From NCBI GenBank assembly GCA_038224615.1, contig JBBRFH010000098.1:1-11655 (forward strand): DNA of 11,655 bases. Direction: 5' to 3'. Numbering within the stretch: the first letter of the stretch is position 1; every line of letters starts with the position of its first letter. Below are positions 5,510-11,655 of this stretch, piece after piece. Made by a program: the position numbers and the translations under genes. The notes under the pieces were generated by a model, which did not search any database, had not been told where the DNA came from, and saw only the letters and a program-made list of their open reading frames with translations. The DNA is from JBBRFH01 sp038224615 (lineage in GTDB: Bacteria > Planctomycetota > Phycisphaerae > Tepidisphaerales > Tepidisphaeraceae).

Positions 5510-7384
5510 ATGTGCGGAATCGTCGCCTATGTCGGTCGGAAGATCTGCCAGCCCGTGCTCATCGAGGGGCTGAAGCGCCTGGAGTACCGCGGCTATGACT
5601 CGGCTGGCATCGCGGTCATCGGCGCCGATCGGCACATCGCCGTCCGTCGCGCCGTCGGGCGCATCAGCGTGCTGGAGACCAAGCTGCAGGACGGCGACCC
5701 GCTTCCGCCGGCCAGCATCGGCATGGCGCACACCCGTTGGGCGACGCACGGCGTGCCCAATGAAGCCAACGCCCATCCGCACACCGATGACAACGGCAAG
5801 ATCGCGCTGGTCCACAACGGCATCATCGAGAACTACTCGGTCCTCAAGAAATACCTCGTAGAGAAGGGGCACACCTTCAAGAGCCAGACCGATACCGAAG
5901 TGCTGGCCGTGCTCGTCGGACACGTGTACGACGAACTCAAGCGGAAGAATGACATACTCAAGCCCGGCCAATCGCTGCTCGCCAAGGCGGTGCAGAACGC
6001 GCTGTCAGAAGTGACGGGGACCTACGGCATCGCGGTGCTGTGCAGCGACGAGCCGGACACGCTCGTCGTGGCCCGCAAGGGTTCGCCGCTGATCATCGGC
6101 GTGGGAAGTGACGAGTATGTCGTTGCTTCCGACGCCGCCGCCATCGTCGAGCACACGGCACAGGTGATCTACCTGAACGACAACGAGATGGCCGTCCTCA
6201 AGCCCGAGAGCATGCGGACGAGCACGATCGACGACATCGAGATCTCGCCGGTCATTCAGCAACTCGAAAGCAAGCTCGAAGAGTACGAACTCGGCGATTA
6301 CGAGCACTACATGCTCAAGGAGATCTTCGAGCAGCCCCAGGCGATCGCCAACTGCCTGCGTGGCCGCTGCGACGCGCGGGAAGGTCGTATCACGCTCGGA
6401 GGTGTGTCGGCATTCTCGCGCGAACTGGCGAAGGCTCGGCGCTTTATCATGACCGCCCAGGGCACGGCATGGCATGCGGGAATGGTCGGCGACTACCTCT
6501 TTGAAGACCTCGCCAAGGTCGTTACCGAATGCACGTACGCCAGCGAATTCCGCTATCGCAATCCGCTGGTCGAAGAGGGCACCGTCCTGATCGCGATCAG
6601 CCAGTCGGGCGAAACCGCCGACACGTTGGCGGCGCTGCGCGAGGCGAAGGATAAGGGCGCGCTGGTGCTGGGCGTGGTCAACGTTGTCGGCAGCACCATC
6701 GCCCGCGAGACCGACACCGGCGTCTACCTGCACGCCGGCCCGGAGATCGGCGTCGCCAGCACGAAGGCGTTCACCTGCCAGCTCGCGGTGTTGGCGATGC
6801 TGGCGATCTACATCGGCCGGCGCCGCTTTATGAGCCAGCCGCAGTGCCAGGAACTGATCGAAGGCCTGCTGGCGATTCCCGACCAGATGAAGCATGTGCT
6901 GAAGCAGAACGACCTGGTCCGCGACATCACGGCGAAGTTTGTCGACCGCGACAACTGGCTGTTCCTCGGCCGCGGGTATCACTACCCGATCGCGCTCGAA
7001 GGCGCGTTGAAGTTGAAGGAAATCAGCTATATCCACGCCGAGGGCATGCCCGCCGCCGAGATGAAGCACGGGCCGATCGCGCTCATCAACGACGGCATGC
7101 CGGTGGTCTTCATCGCCACCAAGGGGCATCAGTACGAGAAGGTCATCAGCAACATCGAGGAAGTGCGGGCGAGAGGCGGCGTGGTGATCGCAGTGGCCAC
7201 CGAAGGCGACGAAAACATTCGCCGCTACACCGACCATGTCGTGTACATCCCCGACGCCGCCGAAAGCTTGCAGCCGCTGCTGAGCGTCGTCCCGCTGCAA
7301 CTGCTCGCCTACCACGCGGCGGTGCTGCGTGGGTGCAACGTCGATAAGCCGCGGAATCTGGCGAAGAGCGTGACGGTGGAGTGA
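5510..7384 (+). CDS. glmS: Glutamine-fructose-6-phosphate aminotransferase (isomerizing)
   Basis: Cytoplasmic enzyme (EC 2.6.1.16) that makes glucosamine-6-phosphate from fructose-6-phosphate and glutamine, the entry step to UDP-GlcNAc for peptidoglycan and LPS. The product has 624 residues, slightly longer than E. coli GlmS. The N-terminal glutaminase domain starts MCGIVAYVG, so Cys2 becomes the nucleophile after Met removal. It also shows EYRGYDSAG, HTRWATHG (74-81), HNGIIENY (Asn103/Gly104) and SQTDTE (Asp128). Two SIS sugar-isomerase domains follow: the first with SQSGETADT (364-372) and GVASTKAFT; the second with KLKEISYIHAEG (Glu504) and EMKHGP (His520). The C-terminus PRNLAKSVTVE has Lys619, matching the catalytic Glu/His/Lys triad spacing of E. 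coli 488/504/603. The start is fixed by GGAGG at 5499. The 346-bp structured leader suggests its own regulation. A Uma2 gene follows 15 bp downstream. Confidence 0.97.
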   Translation: MCGIVAYVGRKICQPVLIEGLKRLEYRGYDSAGIAVIGADRHIAVRRAVGRISVLETKLQDGDPLPPASIGMAHTRWATHGVPNEANAHPHTDDNGKIALVHNGIIENYSVLKKYLVEKGHTFKSQTDTEVLAVLVGHVYDELKRKNDILKPGQSLLAKAVQNALSEVTGTYGIAVLCSDEPDTLVVARKGSPLIIGVGSDEYVVASDAAAIVEHTAQVIYLNDNEMAVLKPESMRTSTIDDIEISPVIQQLESKLEEYELGDYEHYMLKEIFEQPQAIANCLRGRCDAREGRITLGGVSAFSRELAKARRFIMTAQGTAWHAGMVGDYLFEDLAKVVTECTYASEFRYRNPLVEEGTVLIAISQSGETADTLAALREAKDKGALVLGVVNVVGSTIARETDTGVYLHAGPEIGVASTKAFTCQLAVLAMLAIYIGRRRFMSQPQCQELIEGLLAIPDQMKHVLKQNDLVRDITAKFVDRDNWLFLGRGYHYPIALEGALKLKEISYIHAEGMPAAEMKHGPIALINDGMPVVFIATKGHQYEKVISNIEEVRARGGVVIAVATEGDENIRRYTDHVVYIPDAAESLQPLLSVVPLQLLAYHAAVLRGCNVDKPRNLAKSVTVE

Positions 7385-7399
7385 TATACTGGAGCCACC

Positions 7400-8032
7400 A
7401 TGGTCGCAGTCGCTGAAGAGAAGAAAAAATTTAACGTCGGCACCACAGGCTGGCGCGCGTCGGATCTGGACGATCCGCGCATCGAGCAACTTTGGTTCAA
7501 TGGACGATACGAGATCATCCAAGGGGTACTCACGGCCATGCCTCCGGCATACTTTGATGCGAGCAGTCGGCTCACTCGCCTGCAAACACAGATTCAGCGA
7601 TTCCTCGATACGCAGCAGACCAAAGGGGACTTCGCATACGAATGCGACATCATTATCGACGAGCCGCGACTTGTTCGTGCTGACGCGGTCTGGCTGACGC
7701 CTGATCAGAAGCGCCGCCAGGCGCATGCTGCACAGTTGGCTGGAAAGGCCGATCTTCGGCGGACGCGAATTCTCGTTCCCCCGACGTTGGTCATCGAGTC
7801 GGTGAGTTACGGGCATGAAGACCACGACCGCGTCACCAAGTTTGCGTGGTATGCCGAATTCGGCGTCGCGAACTACTGGATTTTCGACGCACTGGGAAAA
7901 ACGCTCGTTTGCTACACGCTCGGCCGCAGTGGCAAGTACAGACTGGCCGCTCAAGGGCGAGGCGATGAATGGGTCCGGGTGCCGCTATTCAAGGGCCTCA
8001 AAGTATCGCTGGCAGACCTCTGGTCCGATTGA
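7400..8032 (+). CDS. Uma2-family PD-(D/E)XK nuclease-like protein
   Basis: A 210-residue protein of the Uma2 (DUF820) family, predicted restriction-endonuclease-fold nucleases of unknown biological role, often present in many copies per genome in cyanobacteria and planctomycetes. The family pattern is clear: YEIIQGVL (Glu38), a central helix, VRADAVWLTP with Asp95, PTLVIESVS with Glu133, then DHDRVTKFAWYAEFGVANYWIFDA with Lys147, and a closing TLVCYTLG...Y strand set. Asp95, Glu133 and Lys147 are the expected catalytic residues, so the protein looks intact. The ATG is preceded by GGAG (7391-7394) with a 5-nt spacer and lies 15 bp after the glmS stop, so read-through transcription from glmS is plausible. 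Its GC content is somewhat lower than that of glmS, compatible with later arrival. Its stop is 3 bp from the convergent livF remnant, with no terminator between them. Confidence 0.88.
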   Translation: MVAVAEEKKKFNVGTTGWRASDLDDPRIEQLWFNGRYEIIQGVLTAMPPAYFDASSRLTRLQTQIQRFLDTQQTKGDFAYECDIIIDEPRLVRADAVWLTPDQKRRQAHAAQLAGKADLRRTRILVPPTLVIESVSYGHEDHDRVTKFAWYAEFGVANYWIFDALGKTLVCYTLGRSGKYRLAAQGRGDEWVRVPLFKGLKVSLADLWSD

Positions 8033-8035
8033 TGC

Positions 8036-8257
8036 TCACCCGCCCAGAAACGCCTTCTGCACCTGCGGATCGGCCAGCAATGCTTTCGCGTCGCCGTGCT
8101 GGATGACCTGGCCGGTCTGAATGACGTAGCCTTCGTGAGCCACGCCTAACGCCATGTGCGCGTTCTGTTCGACGAGCAGGATCGTTGTGCCTTGCTCATT
8201 GATCTGCCTGATGATGCGGAAAATGAGCTGCACGATCTGCGGCGCCAGGCCCAGTGA
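8036..8257 (-). pseudogene. livF: livF remnant: C-terminal 73 codons of branched-chain amino acid ABC transporter ATPase
   Basis: Reading leftwards from 8257, the frame SLGLAPQIVQLIFRII, then GTTILLVEQNAHMAL, GYVIQTGQVI and a terminal KAFLGG matches the last third of LivF, the cytoplasmic ATPase of the Liv branched-chain amino acid importer (normally about 235 residues). Similarity begins right at the Ser/Leu after the Walker B DEP. Upstream codons (Cys-Arg-Gly-Arg) no longer match, so the Walker A, Q-loop, LSGG signature and Walker B are all lost. The retained part has no internal stop or frameshift, suggesting a recent break. An ATG at 8231-8233 could start a 65-residue peptide, but it would be non-functional as an ATPase. 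No livG, livH, livM or livK lies nearby. An assembly chimera is the main alternative to a true deletion. Confidence 0.8.
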
Positions 8258-8771
8258 CCGACCGCGACACGATCCGCCCCAGTGTCAACCAGCGAGGGAA
8301 GCGGTTGGCGTCGCGCGTGACCCATGGAAACAGCACGAAATAGCAGAGAACCCCTATGAAAGAGACCAGCTTGGCATTCCAGTCGCTCAGCCAAAAGAGC
8401 AGGAGTACAGGCGTAACCCACGTCGCCAGACGCAGGGCACCGCCGGTACCGACCAACCGGCTCATTAAACCTAGTCCTCCAATCACGGCTGCCGCCCACG
8501 CCAAAGTGTCGCGATGATGGCTCAACCAGGCAAACGTGAAGAGGCCACAGATCATCACCGCAACCAACGATGATACCGAGAGTCGGCGGGACGGGTCAAA
8601 GTCCACGACAGCGGGCTTCAAACTTGCTCGTGTTGTGGTATCAATGTGTGCCACTTGGACGCTCAATTTCCCGAGTTCTGCCTTGACGGATACGCCGGCA
8701 ATTGGATCGTTCCTTGGCAGCCAATCCACGACCTCGCCCGTTTGCACGGCTGCTTTCGGTCGATCCTTCAT
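8196..8771 (-). CDS. Hypothetical four-helix membrane protein, 3' end replaced by livF remnant sequence
   Basis: Not recognised. From ATG 8771 (or TTG 8777; an in-frame TAG lies just upstream) it encodes about 191 residues. The first 65 are soluble, with WLPRNDPIAG and FDPSRRLSVSS. Four hydrophobic segments follow, near residues 66-83, 89-107, 114-130 and 135-151 (SLVAVMICGLFTFAWL, AWAAAVIGGLGLM, ATWVTPVLLLFWL, SFIGVLCYFVLFPW). Residues after about 170 (nt 8260 and below) are the livF remnant read in another frame, so the native C-terminus is missing and the stop at 8196 is accidental. No clear ribosome binding site precedes either start. GC content is lower than in the core genes. It may be a broken gene. 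Its function and original length are unknown. Confidence 0.5.
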   Translation of the reverse strand: MKDRPKAAVQTGEVVDWLPRNDPIAGVSVKAELGKLSVQVAHIDTTTRASLKPAVVDFDPSRRLSVSSLVAVMICGLFTFAWLSHHRDTLAWAAAVIGGLGLMSRLVGTGGALRLATWVTPVLLLFWLSDWNAKLVSFIGVLCYFVLFPWVTRDANRFPRWLTLGRIVSRSVTGPGAADRAAHFPHHQADQ

Positions 8772-8777
8772 GGCCAA

Positions 8778-9121
8778 TGGAACGCGATCGGCCTACCCGC
8801 CATCGGAATGGCATAAGCTGCCAGGGTGACATGGTGAGTTGCATGCTGCGGGAGAACAAGATGGCCAACACCATCCACGGTCCCGACGAGGTCGGCCCAT
8901 AAGGTGGGCTACGGTTGGATCTCGGGCTATCGACGGCATACACGACTTGCAGCACTTCTGCACCGTCCGGTTGTTCCGGCTCCTTATTAGACGCTCATCC
9001 TAAGCAGGGTTACATTTCCAGCCGAACTACCAGAACTCCAAAGCCTCAGCAGCGGTTGCGGTCAACGCCACCACGTGAAGCTCCAGTTGAATTGTCCTAC
9101 AGAAGGCGGGGCATACAAGAG
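8778..9121. other. Gene-poor stretch with nested small hairpins
   Basis: No convincing gene on either strand. The only structure seen is a cluster at 8873-8920: outer arms ATCCA (8873-8877) and TGGAT (8916-8920) enclose CCGAC-GAG-GTCGG (8883-8895) and GCCCA-TAAGG-TGGGC (8895-8909), a possible three-way-junction fold. It could be chance, a dispersed palindromic repeat or part of an RNA. It separates the PD40 gene from the broken membrane-protein gene, both reading leftwards, and should contain the 3' end of the former and the promoter of the latter. Confidence 0.35.
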
Positions 9122-10132
9122 CTATCTGTCGCTTCCAATCCACGCCGTCTGAGGGCCGTCACCGCGGTAATCAGGTACGGCTTTAATGCTGCTGCCATCG
9201 CCTAGATTCCGAATGTATAGCGCATCCGACCAGTAATAGCCCAAATATTTTCCACTGGGCGAGACTCTAGCCCACCACGCTTGTTCAACCACCAATTTCG
9301 GCTCCGACGCTGGCTTGGTTACCAGAACGCTGTACACGTTGAGCTTAGTAACGACGAACGCCGTTCCACTTGCGCCGTCGAACGCCGTCAAGAGGCCAGC
9401 ACAAATGTGGCGTGCCGAACCCGAACCGTCTGCCGACACTTCATACAAGTTCGGTCCAATTTTGTCGCCATACGCTGCTTCGAAGTATAGTTTTTTGCCA
9501 TCCCCCGACCAAAACGGCGGCCTCGGAGTAACGGAACCAAAACCCGTAGGCTTGCTCGCCGAAGACAATACAGTGCGGGTGCCATTGGCCACATTGATGC
9601 TCTCGAGCATAAAGCCGGAGCCCTTACTGGCAGAATAGTATGCGACAGACTTTCCGTCCGGAGACCATTTTGGCGAACACAATGGCTTATCAACCTGCGT
9701 TAACAGGGTTTGTGTCTTTTCGGTTTCTAAGTCGAGTACCGCAAGCGAAGACGTTTTGCCGTCAACTTCGACATACGCCACTGCTTTCCCGTTGAAGGCG
9801 ATCGGACTTTTAGAATCGAAATGTGGCAACGAGAAAGCATTAACGATCATCACATTCAGTTCCCCCCTCCTATCCTTCTGGATCACTTTGCGGGCGGAAT
9901 TGGAGTCAGGTGTGTTGACAACCAGCAGGCAGCTACTCTCGTATACTTCAAAAGTGAGGACCGATTCCTCCGATTTGGACACCGGAACATTCTGAACTTT
10001 GCCTTCTTGCAAGACTGCCGCGTAAACGCTGCCTCCGTATTGATACAAGAAAAACTCTTCGGCGCGCACAGATTCGACGATACAAGTCAGAAAAGCAAAA
10101 GCGATCCCTAAACAAATTAGCACCCGTATCAT
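9122..10132 (-). CDS. Secreted PD40/TolB-like beta-propeller protein
   Basis: A 336-residue exported protein. Residues 1-24 form a Sec signal peptide (MIRVLI, hydrophobic core, cleavage after SVRA). Cys17 lacks a proper lipobox context, so a lipoprotein is unlikely. The mature part is rich in beta-strand and carries PD40 (WD40-like, TolB-type) blades: CSPKWSPDGKSVAYY (152-166), PPFWSGDGKKLYFEA (205-219) and RVSPSGKYLGYYW (289-301), with a weaker one near IAFNGKAVAYVEVDG. It is probably a periplasmic or surface propeller used for binding; ligand and partner are unknown. The start is supported by GGAG (complement of 10139-10142) 6 nt before the ATG. The gene is about 50% GC in sampled lines, against about 70% in a sampled line of glmS, and uses many A/T-ending codons, which suggests horizontal acquisition. 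No TolA/Q/R/Pal genes are nearby, so it is not TolB itself. Confidence 0.8.
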   Translation of the reverse strand: MIRVLICLGIAFAFLTCIVESVRAEEFFLYQYGGSVYAAVLQEGKVQNVPVSKSEESVLTFEVYESSCLLVVNTPDSNSARKVIQKDRRGELNVMIVNAFSLPHFDSKSPIAFNGKAVAYVEVDGKTSSLAVLDLETEKTQTLLTQVDKPLCSPKWSPDGKSVAYYSASKGSGFMLESINVANGTRTVLSSASKPTGFGSVTPRPPFWSGDGKKLYFEAAYGDKIGPNLYEVSADGSGSARHICAGLLTAFDGASGTAFVVTKLNVYSVLVTKPASEPKLVVEQAWWARVSPSGKYLGYYWSDALYIRNLGDGSSIKAVPDYRGDGPQTAWIGSDR

Positions 10133-10166
10133 AGGTTACTCCAATCCATGCATGATGCAGCGTGCA

Positions 10167-10189
10167 TTAAGGTCGGGAATACACCTTAA
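10167..10189 (-). promoter_or_regulatory. TTAAGGT/ACCTTAA dyad upstream of the PD40 gene
   Basis: Perfect 7-bp inverted repeat with a 9-nt spacer, located 35-57 bp before the PD40 start, where an operator would be expected. Its arms are AT-rich, and the centre-to-centre distance of the arms (16 bp) is about 1.5 helical turns. The TAA stop of the small leftward frame sits inside the left arm. Operator function is inference. Confidence 0.35.
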
Positions 10190-10301
10190 CCACAAACGGC
10201 TGAAAATCAGCGTTCCCATTGTCCGCCCAGCGACCGGCCGCGGATTCCGCCCATTTCCACGCTTCATCGTACCACGGGATGCCGCCATGAGTGGCAGCCA
10301 T
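10167..10301 (-). other. Possible small protein or gene remnant, 44 codons
   Basis: A leftward frame from ATG 10301 to TAA 10167 encodes HGGIPWYDEAWKWAESAAG and a QPFVVKVYSRP ending, with four Trp in 44 residues. The composition looks more protein-like than a random shadow frame. There is no Shine-Dalgarno, and the frame stays open further upstream to a TTG at 10418. No family is recognised. It could be the 3' end of a decayed gene, a real small protein, or chance. Confidence 0.2.
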
Positions 10302-10305
10302 GTAG

Positions 10306-10330
10306 GGTGGGGACCCGTCCCACCGTTTTT
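10306..10330 (+). terminator. GC hairpin followed by T5 (terminator-like)
   Basis: GGTGGGG-ACCCG-TCCCACC (six Watson-Crick pairs plus one G-T) followed by GTTTTT on the + strand. It has intrinsic-terminator form, yet no + strand gene ends here; both flanking genes read the other way. It may be a dispersed palindrome or the relic of a lost + strand gene. Confidence 0.35.
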
Positions 10331-10477
10331 CGTCGAAGCCCCGTTGCTTGCGGTGATGGTCCGGGGTGCCGAAGTGGTGGGCGATGGGCTTGCGGTTTAT
10401 TCGGCGTGCGTGCCGCAATACCGGCGGGCGTGCCTTGTGGGCGGGCCGTCTTTCGACGCGGGCACGGCAACCAAACT

Positions 10478-10495
10478 GGTCCGCCGAGGCGGACC
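10478..10495. repeat. Perfect 18-bp palindrome, GGTCCGCC-GA-GGCGGACC
   Basis: Eight-bp arms around GA, about 70 bp beyond the stop of the leftward kinase gene. On the - strand it folds as a 7-bp stem with a 4-nt loop and is followed by AGTTTGGTTG, so it could help end the kinase transcript. A dispersed palindromic repeat is equally possible. Confidence 0.4.
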
Positions 10496-10565
10496 CGAGG
10501 CGCTGCCGGAAATCTTCGGGGATGTGGGCGGCCCCAGGGTGGTCGGTGTTATCGGTTGGGCGATG

Positions 10566-11655
10566 CTAACCCAAGCGTGGGGCGGTCGCGACAATCGGTC
10601 GGCGGGGTTCGGGTTCGGGGATCGCGGACGGCGGAATTTCATCCCGCTGTACGTGTTCACACGGCCCGGCCGTCGGCGTGCTGGGGCGGGACGGGTGCGA
10701 TGCGGGGGGGCAGTGGAGGGTCAGCGACTCGACGAGGCGGTCAATCGTCACCGGCTTGGGGATCAGGTCGGCGGCACCGAGTTGGCGGACCTCTTCGATG
10801 CGGGACGGGCGCACGTCGCCGGAAAGCGCGAGGACGCACTTGAGGCCGGCGGGGCGCGTGTCGCGCAGGTGGCGCAGGATGTCCGTGCCATCGAGATCAG
10901 GAAGCATGAGATCCAGCAGGATCACCTCGGGTACCTCGTGCGTCAGCAGGTGCATCGCCTCGCGGCCGAGTGCTGCGGTGGTGACCAGCGCACCACGCGT
11001 TCGGAGCAACTGCGCAATGGTCTCGCGCGTCACATGATGATCCTCGACCAGCATCACGCGCAGACCCGCGAGCACGCCCGTGCCGTCCACGCATCCGTTC
11101 GGCGTCGTTCCGGCGGGTCGTTCGTCGGAGGTTGCGTTGTCCGGCGTGGTCGGGCCGAAGGGAAGGATCAATGTGCAGGGTAGGTGTACGGTGAAAGTCG
11201 AGCCGCGATGCGATTCGCTGACGACCGACATCGTGCAGCCGATGCCTTCGACGAGCCGCCGGCAGATCGCCAGGCCCAGCCCGGTGCCTTTGCTGCGGTC
11301 GCGCTCGGGGTTGCGCAACTGGAAGAACTCATCGAAAATGCGTGGCAGATGCTCGGCTGAGATGCCGACGCCGGTGTCGATGACGAGCAGTTGGATGCCA
11401 CCGTCGCTCGTCTGTTCGCAGCGGATTTCGACGCTGCCGCTCTCGGTGAACTTAATCGCGTTGCCCAGCAGATTGCCGAGCACGCGTGCCAGTTTCATTC
11501 GATCGCTCCGGACCCATGCCTCGGCGGGCATCAGCGACGTGACGCGCAGGTTCAGTCCCTTCGCCGCTGCCAGTGGCTGGGCGGAGCGGACTTCGGCTTT
11601 CACGAGTGCGTCGAGCGAGAACTCTTTGACGTGTACGTCCAGCTTGCCGGCGTCG
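10566..11655 (-). CDS. Hybrid sensor histidine kinase/response regulator, N-terminus outside window
   Basis: Two-component signalling protein that would autophosphorylate and pass phosphate to its own receiver domain. The frame is open through 11655 (it begins DAGKLDVHVKEFSLDALV, the end of the dimerisation helix region), so sensor and HisKA domains lie beyond the edge. Counting from the in-frame GTG at 11603, the HATPase domain shows N-box NLLGNAIKFTE (44-54), G1 DTGVGIS (76-82), EFFQ and G2 GTGLGLAICRRLVEG (106-120). After a linker of about 35 residues, a CheY-like receiver follows: acidic pair Glu187/Asp188 in LVEDHH, phosphoacceptor Asp231 in LLDLMLPDLDG, Ser261 in LALSGD and Lys283 in IPKPVT. 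The last 45 residues are Pro/Ser-rich with no DNA-binding output domain. The stop is TAG at 10566-10568. The signal sensed cannot be told from the visible part. Confidence 0.92.
   Translation of the reverse strand, partial: DAGKLDVHVKEFSLDALVKAEVRSAQPLAAAKGLNLRVTSLMPAEAWVRSDRMKLARVLGNLLGNAIKFTESGSVEIRCEQTSDGGIQLLVIDTGVGISAEHLPRIFDEFFQLRNPERDRSKGTGLGLAICRRLVEGIGCTMSVVSESHRGSTFTVHLPCTLILPFGPTTPDNATSDERPAGTTPNGCVDGTGVLAGLRVMLVEDHHVTRETIAQLLRTRGALVTTAALGREAMHLLTHEVPEVILLDLMLPDLDGTDILRHLRDTRPAGLKCVLALSGDVRPSRIEEVRQLGAADLIPKPVTIDRLVESLTLHCPPASHPSRPSTPTAGPCEHVQRDEIPPSAIPEPEPRRPIVATAPRLG

Larger units (their letters stand above)
10133..10565. other. 433-bp intergenic region with inverted repeats and a coding-like fragment
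   Basis: No intact gene can be assigned. It contains the PD40 ribosome binding site, the TTAAGGT/ACCTTAA dyad (10167-10189), a 44-codon tryptophan-rich leftward frame (10167-10301), a GC hairpin with a T-tract (10306-10330) and a perfect 8-bp-arm palindrome (10478-10495). The mix of palindromes and a protein-like fragment suggests dispersed repeats or the debris of an older gene. Confidence 0.4.

Noticed and set aside
6005..7954. Long leftward open frame (649 codons) opposite glmS and Uma2
   Set aside because: It is antisense to glmS, has His/Arg/Val/Asp-rich composition typical of the shadow of high-GC codons, and resembles no family, whereas glmS on the other strand is unmistakable.
8641..8955. 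Leftward 104-codon frame upstream of the membrane-protein gene
   Set aside because: It overlaps the start of the membrane-protein frame, has no ribosome binding site and no protein-like pattern.
10152..11183. Rightward open frame (343 codons) opposite the histidine kinase
   Set aside because: Arg/Gly-rich shadow without recognisable domains; the opposite strand carries all HATPase and receiver motifs.
1..11655. tRNA, rRNA, CRISPR array, transposase or integrase
   Set aside because: None was seen on either strand; no regularly spaced repeats and no DDE or tyrosine recombinase motifs in any credible frame.

Overview
The window looks like chromosomal DNA of a high-GC, Gram-negative-type bacterium. 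Heptose epimerase HldD points to an LPS-bearing outer membrane. The gene set (a HemX-like protein before hemA, a large GT-C membrane protein, a CPXCG zinc-ribbon protein, Uma2, a PD40 protein) would fit a planctomycete, perhaps of the Phycisphaerae. That assignment is an impression from gene content; no rRNA or other marker is present to prove it.

Left part (1-8032), all on the + strand: the 3' part of a HemX/CcsA-like membrane protein; hemA (glutamyl-tRNA reductase); a GT-C-type membrane glycosyltransferase overlapping the end of hemA; hldD; a 72-residue CPXCG zinc-ribbon protein; a 346-bp structured leader; glmS; and a Uma2-family nuclease 15 bp after glmS. HemX and HemA serve tetrapyrrole synthesis. 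The GT-C protein, HldD and GlmS all fit cell-envelope sugar chemistry: lipid-linked sugar transfer, LPS-core heptose, and UDP-GlcNAc supply.

Right part (8036-11655), all real genes on the - strand: only the last 73 codons of livF, joined abruptly to the 5' part of a gene for an unknown four-helix membrane protein; a gene-poor stretch with small hairpins; a secreted PD40 beta-propeller protein in clearly lower-GC DNA; a 433-bp repeat-like intergenic region; and the 3' part of a hybrid histidine kinase/response regulator that runs off the right edge. The stretch from about 8258 to 10565 reads as an accessory or rearranged zone.

The best candidates for unexplained biology are the glmS leader, which has two perfect 10-bp hairpins with competing pairings followed by a tandem TGTTACAA operator-like repeat, and the livF/membrane-protein breakpoint. 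No complete novel defence or mobile system is evident.
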